Under the pieces are notes generated by a model. The model had not been told where the DNA came from and made no database searches. It saw nothing but the letters and a program-made list of their open reading frames with translations. DNA of 34,788 nt from Planctomycetota bacterium. Its GTDB lineage: Bacteria; Planctomycetota; Planctomycetia; Pirellulales; UBA1268. The position numbers and the translations under genes were made by a program. The stretch is taken from the NCBI GenBank assembly GCA_003670865.1, contig QWQJ01000166.1, positions 1-34,788 of the forward strand. The letters are read 5' to 3'. Of the stretch, positions 11,213-19,091 are shown one piece after another; position 1 is the stretch's first letter; every line of letters begins with the position of its first letter.

Positions 11213-12084
11213 TTGAAACTCGGTCGAACCCGGCTGTGCGGTGGCCAGGTGCAGGTTTGCGGACATGGTGGATGATGCTGGTCATTTCACTCGAAGAACG
11301 CTTGGCATACCGAGGCGATTTTGTGCTTGGGACGCTGATGCGTTTTCTGCCGATCGTCACGCAACTCTTTCTGTGGACGGCTGTCTTCTCCGCAACGAGT
11401 CGCCCAGATATCGCGGGCTACTCGCGAAACGACATTGTTGCCTACTACCTCCTGACGATGGTCACGCGGGCCTTCTCCAGCATGCCTGGCCTGTCTGGCG
11501 GCATTGCTCGCAGCGTGCGTGATGGGTCGGTAAAGAAATACTTAGTGCAACCGGTCGACTATGTGTCATTCCTGCTGGCGTCCCGAATCGCGCACAAACT
11601 CGTCTACTACATCGTGGCTGCTCTGCCGTTTGCGGGTGTATTTTTTCTCTGCCGGCATTTTTTCCCACCGATCCCCGACGCCCTGACGATTACCTCATTC
11701 GTGCTTGCGCTGGTGCTCTCGTTTCTGCTAGGATTTTTTTTGGAAGCGACGCTCGGCATGCTCGGCTTTTGGTTTTTAGAAGTGTCGAGCATTGTGTTTG
11801 GCTACATGCTTGTGCAGTATCTCCTCTCTGGCCACATGTTTCCACTTGACATGCTCGCTGGCATCGGCACCGGCATCCCGGGCTTGAGCCTCGCAGACGT
11901 TGTGCGATGGCTGCCCTTTGAATACACCGCCTATTTTCCCGCCGCGATCTGGCTGGGTAAAGTGCAAGGGACTCAACTGGTTTATTCGCTAGTGATTGAA
12001 GCAGGCTGGGTTATTGTGATGGCAGTGGCGTGTCGGATTGCCTGGTGGCGAGGCACGCGGCGTTACAGTGCTTTTGGTGGATAG
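11209..12084 (+). CDS. ABC-2 type exporter permease (first subunit)
   Basis: ATGA overlap with the ATPase stop codon; multiple TM segments; SGGIARSVRDGSVKKYLVQPVDYVSFLL is typical of this permease family. Confidence 0.87.
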   Translation: MIETRSNPAVRWPGAGLRTWWMMLVISLEERLAYRGDFVLGTLMRFLPIVTQLFLWTAVFSATSRPDIAGYSRNDIVAYYLLTMVTRAFSSMPGLSGGIARSVRDGSVKKYLVQPVDYVSFLLASRIAHKLVYYIVAALPFAGVFFLCRHFFPPIPDALTITSFVLALVLSFLLGFFLEATLGMLGFWFLEVSSIVFGYMLVQYLLSGHMFPLDMLAGIGTGIPGLSLADVVRWLPFEYTAYFPAAIWLGKVQGTQLVYSLVIEAGWVIVMAVACRIAWWRGTRRYSAFGG

Positions 12085-12121
12085 TGTTTGAGGAGACGAG
12101 CGTCGCGAGCCGCTCAGTGCT

Positions 12122-12940
12122 ATGAATCGGTATGCCACCATCTTCGCCACATTTGCCCGCGCTTGCCTTGTGCGAGACATGACTTTTCGTACCAATTTTA
12201 TATTGGAGTGCGTCACAAGCCTGGGCTGGATGTCGATGAATCTCGCCTTCTATCTGCTCGTCTTCACATTTACCGCTGAGATCGGCCAAGGCACCGGCTG
12301 GACTCGTGAACCCTTTTTTGCCTTTGTCGCAACGGGTCTGATTATCAACTCGATTGTGCAAGCGCTCTTCATGCCAAGTGCTGAAGAGCTCACAGAAATG
12401 GTCCGCACTGGTGGCCTCGACGGTGTGCTCGTACAACCCCTCGATGCACAATTTTTACTCTCCATGCACAGGATCGATTTTTCGGCTTTTGCCAACGGAT
12501 TGGTTGGTATCGGATTGCTCGCTTGGGCTCTCAAGAGTATCGATCGCGCGCCGCACTTCGTGGTCTGGCTGCTCTACCCGCTTTTAATCCTCTGCGGCGT
12601 GGCGATTCTCTACAGCCTTGTGATCATGCTCGCCGCAGCCACAATCTGGATGGGACGCAATCAGAGCCTGTACGACTTCTGGTTTTACCTGACAAATTTC
12701 TCGCGTTATCCTGCCGAGATCTATGCAGGCCCGTGGGGTTCACCGCTGCGTGCCCTTTGCACCTTTGTGATTCCAATTCTGCTGGTGGTCAATGTGCCTG
12801 CCCGAGTCATCGCACAGCCGCTGGAAGGGCAGGGATGGGGCATGATCTTCGCGGCAGTCTTCGCAGCGGTGGCATCGCTGCTCATCTCCCGGATTGTCTT
12901 TCAGTTAGCCATCTCCCGTTACCGCAGTGCCTCAAGCTAG
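12122..12940 (+). CDS. ABC-2 type exporter permease (second subunit)
   Basis: Hydrophobic multi-TM protein; ELTEMVRTGGLDGVLVQPLDAQFLL parallels the motif in the first permease; adjacent and co-directional. Confidence 0.87.
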   Translation: MNRYATIFATFARACLVRDMTFRTNFILECVTSLGWMSMNLAFYLLVFTFTAEIGQGTGWTREPFFAFVATGLIINSIVQALFMPSAEELTEMVRTGGLDGVLVQPLDAQFLLSMHRIDFSAFANGLVGIGLLAWALKSIDRAPHFVVWLLYPLLILCGVAILYSLVIMLAAATIWMGRNQSLYDFWFYLTNFSRYPAEIYAGPWGSPLRALCTFVIPILLVVNVPARVIAQPLEGQGWGMIFAAVFAAVASLLISRIVFQLAISRYRSASS

Positions 12941-13068
12941 AAGCACGCTCGTGCCGGAATCATGGCTTGGTCTTTTCACGATGCGGTCTCACACGAGACT
13001 CACCTAGAGACTCGTGCTACTTTCATCCCTGATTCTTCCCCACTTTACCCTTCAAGAGCGTTCAATCG

Positions 13069-13935
13069 ATGCCTTTGCAGCTTGCCTTTAGTTCCAATGC
13101 GTATCTCGATGTGCCTGTCGAGCAGGCGATCTCGCAGATTGCCGGCTTAGGCTACTGCGGAATTGAATTGTTGGCTGATGTGCCCCATGCGTGGCCAGCG
13201 GGTTTCCTCGAAGTGCAGAAGGAAGCCATTCGTCAGGCGATTCAATTGAGTGGACTAACGATCTCAAATATCAACGCCTTTATGATGAACGCGATTGCCG
13301 ATCCACGGCAACCCTACTGGCACCCCGGTTGGACTGACCCCGATCCTCACTACCGGGCCATCCGCCGCGAGCACACCAAGCGAGCGCTTACGCTGGCGGC
13401 CGAACTCGGCTCGCCGGGTATTTCAACTGAACCGGGGGGAGAACTGGCCCCGGGTCAAAGTAGGCAGAATGCCACCGATATTTTTTACGAAGAGATCATG
13501 CCCTGTCTCGATGTGGCCGCCGAGTGTGGCGTGACCTTGATGATCGAGCCGGAGCCGGGATTGCTGATTGAAAAGTTTGAACAGTATCTCGAGTTTGCCG
13601 ACCGAGTGGGCCATCCATCGCTGGGACTCAATTTTGATATCGGCCACGCGTACTGCGTTGGTGAAGATCCTGCCGAGTGGGTGCCGCGAATGCAGGCTCA
13701 CACAAAGCACTACCACTTTGAAGACATCGCAGCCACCCGCGTCCACCACCATTTGGTGCCGGGCGAGGGGGCCATCGATTTTGTCGCGGTGCTGAAGGCA
13801 ATCGCCCAGCACACTCCCGACATGTGGATCACTGTAGAGCTCTACCCCTATCGCAAACAGCCAGACGCCGCCGCACAAAGCGCGCGGGCTTTCTTACTTG
13901 CGGCGGCCCGACAAGCTCACGTGGAGCTCGCCTGA
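13069..13935 (+). CDS. Sugar phosphate isomerase/epimerase (xylose-isomerase-like TIM barrel), paralogue 1
   Basis: AP-endonuclease-2/xylose-isomerase-like fold motifs: LGYCGIELLADVPHAW, IEPEPGLLI, LNFDIGHAYCVGEDP, HYHFEDI, ITVELYPY. Confidence 0.87.
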   Translation: MPLQLAFSSNAYLDVPVEQAISQIAGLGYCGIELLADVPHAWPAGFLEVQKEAIRQAIQLSGLTISNINAFMMNAIADPRQPYWHPGWTDPDPHYRAIRREHTKRALTLAAELGSPGISTEPGGELAPGQSRQNATDIFYEEIMPCLDVAAECGVTLMIEPEPGLLIEKFEQYLEFADRVGHPSLGLNFDIGHAYCVGEDPAEWVPRMQAHTKHYHFEDIAATRVHHHLVPGEGAIDFVAVLKAIAQHTPDMWITVELYPYRKQPDAAAQSARAFLLAAARQAHVELA

Positions 13936-13938
13936 CCC

Positions 13939-14871
13939 ATGGCAACAGTGCTGGCGTGGCTGCGGTTGGTGCGGATTCCCAATCACGCGACAGCGGTGGC
14001 CGATGTGCTGGCAGGGTTTTTGATCTGTTCCCAAGCCCAAACCATCGAATGGCCGGCCCCGTCGCTGTGGTTAGTGATTGCGGCGAGCGTGTCTTTTTAC
14101 GCGTCTGGCATGGTGCTCAATGACGTCTTTGATTACCAGCTCGATCGCATTGAGAGACCCGAGCGACCGCTGCCTTCGGGCAGGATCAGTCTGTCCACCG
14201 CCGCCAGAGTTGCTAACGTCCTATTGGCTCTGGGCAGCATCTTGAGCTGTGCAACAGCGGCGGTGTCGGGGTATTCGTCGGTCGCCCTCGTCGGCGCGGC
14301 TTTGACAGCGGCCATTTGGATTTACAATCGAAATGCCAAACGTACGCCTTTGGGGCCGCTGGTGATGGGCAGTTGCCGCGGTCTCAACTGGCTTCTAGGT
14401 ATGGCTGCTGCCGGTGGACCGACCGCGTCTTATCAGTGGCTCTTGCCGCTGGGCATGACAATTTATGTGGCAGGCATCACGCTCTACGCCCGGGACGAAG
14501 CGGGGGAAAGTCGCAGGCACGTGCTCGGCCTAGCCACTCTTTTCATGCTCGCTGGACTGGCTACTGCGGGAGCGCATTCCTACTGCCTGGCGATCAATCA
14601 CGGTGGCTCGACGTGGCTTGCCGGCAACCGCCTTCCCTCATGGATTTTGCTCTGGAGCTTGCTTTCGGCCTCGATCCTTGTTCGCGCGGTGCTCGGCATG
14701 ATTGATCCAAGTCCTGGTCGTGTGCGGGCAGCGGTGGGCAATGCAATCATGGCCATCATCACGCTGGATGCCGTGCTTGTGCTGGCGGCCTGCGGCGAGC
14801 AGTGGGCGATTGTTGTGATCATGCTGCTGGCTCCATTTTTATGTGGTCGACAACTGGTCTCTGCCACCTAG
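13939..14871 (+). CDS. UbiA-like membrane prenyltransferase homologue, EboC-like
   Basis: Multi-TM; motif GMVLNDVFDYQLDRIERPERPLPSGRIS, IYNRNAKRTPLGPLVMGSCRGLNWLLG. Starts 3 nt after the upstream stop codon. Confidence 0.85.
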   Translation: MATVLAWLRLVRIPNHATAVADVLAGFLICSQAQTIEWPAPSLWLVIAASVSFYASGMVLNDVFDYQLDRIERPERPLPSGRISLSTAARVANVLLALGSILSCATAAVSGYSSVALVGAALTAAIWIYNRNAKRTPLGPLVMGSCRGLNWLLGMAAAGGPTASYQWLLPLGMTIYVAGITLYARDEAGESRRHVLGLATLFMLAGLATAGAHSYCLAINHGGSTWLAGNRLPSWILLWSLLSASILVRAVLGMIDPSPGRVRAAVGNAIMAIITLDAVLVLAACGEQWAIVVIMLLAPFLCGRQLVSAT

Positions 14872-14958
14872 CACGGGGGTCAGGAGTCTCAGTCAGAATC
14901 TGTTTGACGTGGCATTGAGTCGTAGGCGGAGAGTCGTGTCTAAGGCAGGGAATTTTCC

Positions 14959-15801
14959 ATGCGAATGGGCTTCAGTACCAACAGCATCAGCGATACATCT
15001 GTGCGGGACGCATTGCCGATTTTGCGAGACATGGGGTATACCTCAGTCGCCATCACGCTCGACCATGCTGTGCTCAATCCGTACGGGGAAAGCATCGCTC
15101 AGGAGATCGCTCACTGGAGGGCCTCGCTCGGCCGAGCTGGTATGACCTGTGGGATTGAAACGGGTGCCAGGCATCTGCTTGATCCCTTGCAAAAACACGA
15201 GCCGACGCTCGTCACAGCAGCCAGCCTTGGGCGATTGCGACGCATCGACTTTCTGAAGTGCTCGATTGACATTGCCAAAGCCTTAGGCTCGCCGTGCGTC
15301 TCGCTTTGGTCGGGCATCGCGCGTGACTCAGCCGACGAAGAGTCGCTGTGGGATCGCCTGATAACAAGTCTAGAGCCTGTGCTTGTTCATGCCGCTCTGC
15401 ACGACATCCAGATTGGCTTTGAGCCTGAGCCCGGGATGTTTATCGACACGCTGGCGAGATACCAACAACTTTTGGACCGCCTCAATCGTCCCGATGTTCT
15501 GCGACTGACAGTCGACATTGGCCACATGGAGTGTATGGGAGAGCGACCTGCCTCAGACCTGCTTTGGGCCTGGGCCGATCGGATCATCAATGTGCACATC
15601 GACGACATGCTGGCCTGTCGCCACGAACACCTGCCACTAGGCTCAGGCGATGTGGAGTTTCCATCGATCCTGAAAGCCCTCACCAGTTGTGGCTACGCTG
15701 GCAGTCTCCATATTGAGTTGCCACGACAATCTCACCGCTGGATCGAAACAGCCCGTCAGTCAGCGGCATTCTTGCGAGCCGCTATTGTCGACGCACGATG
15801 A
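14959..15801 (+). CDS. Sugar phosphate isomerase/epimerase (xylose-isomerase-like TIM barrel), paralogue 2
   Basis: FEPEPGMFIDTL, LTVDIGHMECMGERP, INVHIDDMLA, HIELPRQSH; shares EPEPGxxI and DIGHxxCxGExP signatures with the 13069 protein. Confidence 0.87.
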   Translation: MRMGFSTNSISDTSVRDALPILRDMGYTSVAITLDHAVLNPYGESIAQEIAHWRASLGRAGMTCGIETGARHLLDPLQKHEPTLVTAASLGRLRRIDFLKCSIDIAKALGSPCVSLWSGIARDSADEESLWDRLITSLEPVLVHAALHDIQIGFEPEPGMFIDTLARYQQLLDRLNRPDVLRLTVDIGHMECMGERPASDLLWAWADRIINVHIDDMLACRHEHLPLGSGDVEFPSILKALTSCGYAGSLHIELPRQSHRWIETARQSAAFLRAAIVDAR

Positions 15802-15985
15802 CTCGGTTCTGTGGCGGGGTATTGCGTCGCTTCTTGATGGGTATGACAGAAAACAGGGGATCGTCATTGGGACCGGCGTCACCCCTCCATCCGTAAGGCC
15901 TGCATCGCCTGATTCAGCATTGGGCCTGCCTTTGCATCGCCCAAGTACTTAGACTCGCAGCAACACCCAGATTAGGAAACAGTCT

Positions 15986-17374
15986 ATGAATTTCCCCTTG
16001 CCCGCTTTCCCTCATGTTTTGCTGCTCTCAATTCCAGGCCTGCGTCTGGAAGATTTGGCACGGATGCCTGCGCTGTCAGCACTCGCTGGTGGCGGAGCAT
16101 GCGTCCCGCTGGCGCCAGGGCTGCCGGCTCTGACATGTCCTGTGCAGGCCACGCTCACAACCGGGGCCCGCCCAAGCGGACACGGAGTTGTGGCCAATGG
16201 TGTCTTTCATCGCACGACTCGCCATCTGGAAATGTGGATTAGCCCCGACAGCGTGCACCAAGCCACTCGCCTCTGGGATCAACTCAAATCGGCTCGCCCC
16301 GACCTGCGCACCGCAGCTTGGTTTGCCCTGCAATCCAAGCATGCCACGGCGGATCTCGTCTGCATGCCCGCACCCAAGCATAACCCAGACGGCAGCGAAA
16401 CAATGTGGTGCCACACTCGGCCGGAACCGCTCTACGGCAAACTACGGCAGACTTTGGGCGACTTCCCACTCCATAAATTTTGGGGTCCGATTGCTGGCAT
16501 CGAATCCTCCCGCTGGATCTGGCAGAGCTTTATCGAGGCCGCTCGCGATCTGCCTCCACACTTCGCCTACCTCTATCTTCCCCACCTCGACTACGCCGCA
16601 CAGCGGACAGGCCCCGACAGTCCGCCAGCTCACGCTGCCTGTGGCGAACTCGATGCTGAGATTGAAAAAATGATTGCCAGCTACGCCCAGATCGTTGGCC
16701 GCGAGAGCCTCATCGTGCTCGTCGCTGGCGAGTATAAAATACGCCCCGTTTCCCAGACGCTTTTCCCCAATCGCGTGCTACGAGAAGCCGGCCTGCTCTC
16801 GGTGATCGACACACCCGATGGCGAAATTCTTGACCAGCAAGGCAGCTTTGCCTGGGCATTGGCCGATCATCAAGTGAGCCACATCTATCTTCAAAAGAAC
16901 GCCTCCCAGCAGAGCGTCGACGAAGTGGCAGCGCTCTTTCGTGGTAGGGCAGGGGTGGGGCAGGTGCTGACAGGTCAGGAACTCGTGCAGTCTCAACTGT
17001 CAACGATGTCCCCGCCGGGAGAAAAAAGTTTGTGCGGCGATGTGGTCGTGATCAGCACGCTCGACAGTTGGCAGAGTTATTTTTACTGGCTCGACGATGC
17101 CAAGGCCCCGCGTTTTGCCCGCACGATCGACATTCATCGAAAGCCCGGCTACGACCCACTGGAGCTGCATTTTGATCGCACGACCAAGCCGACGCCGGGG
17201 GGCATGCCCGGCATTCCGCTCGACACTTCGCTTGTGAAAGGATCCCACGGAGCGATCGATCCCCTTGAGCCTTATGAAACGATCTTTCTTGCCTCACATC
17301 GCTCTGTTGTCGACGGCGACAGACTGCGGATGGACGAGGTGGCGGGGATCGTCCGGAAAGTGTTTGGTGTGTAG
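15986..17374 (+). CDS. Type I phosphodiesterase/nucleotide pyrophosphatase (alkaline phosphatase superfamily), EboF-like
   Basis: LPALTCPVQATLTTGARPSGHGVVANG (nucleophile region), FPLHKFWGPIAGIESSRWI, YLYLPHLDYAAQRTGPD, VLREAGLLSV, FAWALADHQVSHIYL. Confidence 0.85.
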   Translation: MNFPLPAFPHVLLLSIPGLRLEDLARMPALSALAGGGACVPLAPGLPALTCPVQATLTTGARPSGHGVVANGVFHRTTRHLEMWISPDSVHQATRLWDQLKSARPDLRTAAWFALQSKHATADLVCMPAPKHNPDGSETMWCHTRPEPLYGKLRQTLGDFPLHKFWGPIAGIESSRWIWQSFIEAARDLPPHFAYLYLPHLDYAAQRTGPDSPPAHAACGELDAEIEKMIASYAQIVGRESLIVLVAGEYKIRPVSQTLFPNRVLREAGLLSVIDTPDGEILDQQGSFAWALADHQVSHIYLQKNASQQSVDEVAALFRGRAGVGQVLTGQELVQSQLSTMSPPGEKSLCGDVVVISTLDSWQSYFYWLDDAKAPRFARTIDIHRKPGYDPLELHFDRTTKPTPGGMPGIPLDTSLVKGSHGAIDPLEPYETIFLASHRSVVDGDRLRMDEVAGIVRKVFGV

Positions 17375-17387
17375 GCCGTTTGTTGCT

Positions 17388-17747
17388 CTAGGACACAATC
17401 CACTGCCAAGCATCGGCCAGGTCAGCGACATCAAAATAACGGATCATGCCTTTTGGAAAAAGGGGCTTGGCGAGCTTGGTCGACCACTGCTCCCATGCCG
17501 TTTCTCCCACGATGGCGCAGCGTTCCACATCGCGGCAGTGGTTGGTGTCGAATTTCATCTCATCCCAAAGAGCCCTCGCCTCAAGCCCGGCGAAGTCGTG
17601 AAAGATGGCCAGCACACGGACCGTGCCATGATCCTTGATGTGCTGTTCTAAAAGCGGCACAAAGGTGTGGTAATCGTCGTGCATCAGTTTGCCGCTGATC
17701 TTCAGCCCCACGACCTTTCCCGAGCTCTCCGATAATACTTCAATCAT
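17388..17747 (-). CDS. SpoIIAA-like (STAS-related) protein
   Basis: MIEVLSESSGKVVGLKISGKLMHDDYHTFVPLLEQHIKDHGTVRVLAIFHDFAGLEARALWDEMKFD...; ATG at 17747 preceded by AAGGAATT. The longer ORF start (17840) lies inside the ferredoxin gene. Confidence 0.85.
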   Translation of the reverse strand: MIEVLSESSGKVVGLKISGKLMHDDYHTFVPLLEQHIKDHGTVRVLAIFHDFAGLEARALWDEMKFDTNHCRDVERCAIVGETAWEQWSTKLAKPLFPKGMIRYFDVADLADAWQWIVS

Positions 17748-18144
17748 TACGAATTCCTTGCGTGTCGTTGGCGAGCGTTGTTGAGATCCATTCGACCGGT
17801 TGCGGTTGGAGCGAGTCGGCTGGCCGCTTGCCGGCATCAACGCGACCAGAGCCAGCCAGCCGACTTGCGGCTTGCAGGGTCATGTCTAGGTCGCAGGTGA
17901 TCTGGCAGGAGAGTCGCAAGCCGGGCATCCCCGCCAAACCCTTGGCGGTCAGCACATCTTTTTCGGCTTTTGTCATGCGGGCTGGTTCACCCGAGACAAA
18001 AGTCACGCGGCAGGTCGTGCAACGGGCGGCTCCACCACAGGCGTGCAGCTGGTCGATGCCGCAGTCATCCACAAGCGCATTGACCAATCGCTTACCAGCG
18101 GCAACCTCAAACGTCCCGACATCTTCAATAGTCAGCTTCGGCAT
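17740..18144 (-). CDS. 2Fe-2S ferredoxin with C-terminal extension
   Basis: ACGGAARCTTCRVTFVSGEP (Cx5Cx2C) plus distal LRLSCQ cysteine; MPKLTIEDVGTFEVAAGKRLVNALVDDCGID. Confidence 0.88.
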   Translation of the reverse strand: MPKLTIEDVGTFEVAAGKRLVNALVDDCGIDQLHACGGAARCTTCRVTFVSGEPARMTKAEKDVLTAKGLAGMPGLRLSCQITCDLDMTLQAASRLAGSGRVDAGKRPADSLQPQPVEWISTTLANDTQGIRND

Positions 18145-18171
18145 AAAACCCTTTCATTTTTCGGAACACAT

Positions 18172-18951
18172 TTATTCTTGTGGAAATCGCTTGAGCTGAA
18201 TCTCTTTAAATTCAACTTTCATGGGTGGTCCAGCATGGAGTTGCAGGGCTAGCACGCCTGTTGCCGCTCTCTTGCTTGCTTCTGAATCGTCAAGTTCAGA
18301 CATCAGTTGGCCGTTGATTATGTGGGAAAGTTTTGGTCCCTTGGCAATCACGCGATATTCATTCCAGTCACCAGGCTGGATCACTTTCTGAAGATTTTCG
18401 GTGCTATCAATCGGCTCACCTGCCGTTTTTTTTCCGTCGCTGGCAATCGTGATGCGTTCACCTCGTTTGGCAAGAATGCCCCGACCTTTTTCTTCGTATT
18501 GAATGCCGGAGTATGTGGGGCCCGCCTCGAAGTCGGCCTGATAACCGCCCACCACAAAATTGCCATAGTCTTTGCTGCGGTACTGAATCCCGCTGTTACC
18601 ACCCGTGATTTTGTAGAGCAACCGCAGTTCGAAATCATCCAGATTGCCCTGCCGCCAGATTAGGAATGTATTTCCGTTGGTGGGCTTCTCGGCCGTTGTT
18701 TGCCCGACGATGGCTCCCTCTTGCACCGACCAAAACTCTGGCTTTCCTTCCCAACCATCCAGCGAAGAACCGTTAAAGATTTGAACAAAGCCGGCGTCTT
18801 TTGCCGCATCGACAGCGAGCACTGGCTGGCACACAAAAGCACATAGAGATATTCCCAGCACCGCTCCAATAATCAGCAGACCACCACCTCGAATCCGAAA
18901 GGGGTCGCGAACCGGCTCCCATGACGGGGCAAACGATTGAATTGCATTCAT
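18172..18951 (-). CDS. Secreted DUF1080 (3-keto-disaccharide hydrolase-like) protein
   Basis: FVQIFNGSSLDGWEGKPEFWSVQEGAIVGQT...NSGIQYRSKDYGNFVVGGYQADFEAG; ATG at 18951 with GGAG upstream. Confidence 0.88.
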   Translation of the reverse strand: MNAIQSFAPSWEPVRDPFRIRGGGLLIIGAVLGISLCAFVCQPVLAVDAAKDAGFVQIFNGSSLDGWEGKPEFWSVQEGAIVGQTTAEKPTNGNTFLIWRQGNLDDFELRLLYKITGGNSGIQYRSKDYGNFVVGGYQADFEAGPTYSGIQYEEKGRGILAKRGERITIASDGKKTAGEPIDSTENLQKVIQPGDWNEYRVIAKGPKLSHIINGQLMSELDDSEASKRAATGVLALQLHAGPPMKVEFKEIQLKRFPQE

Positions 18952-19091
18952 GTTGACAAGCTCCAAACAGTTTTTTTAAAATCCAAGTGTGGCCCGATCG
19001 CCAACCGCTCACTCTGGGCGGGGCTAGTATGCCATCTTTCCAGTAGGGCTTGGAACCGGGGCCAGAAAGCTTACAGGGCATTTCCAACAAT

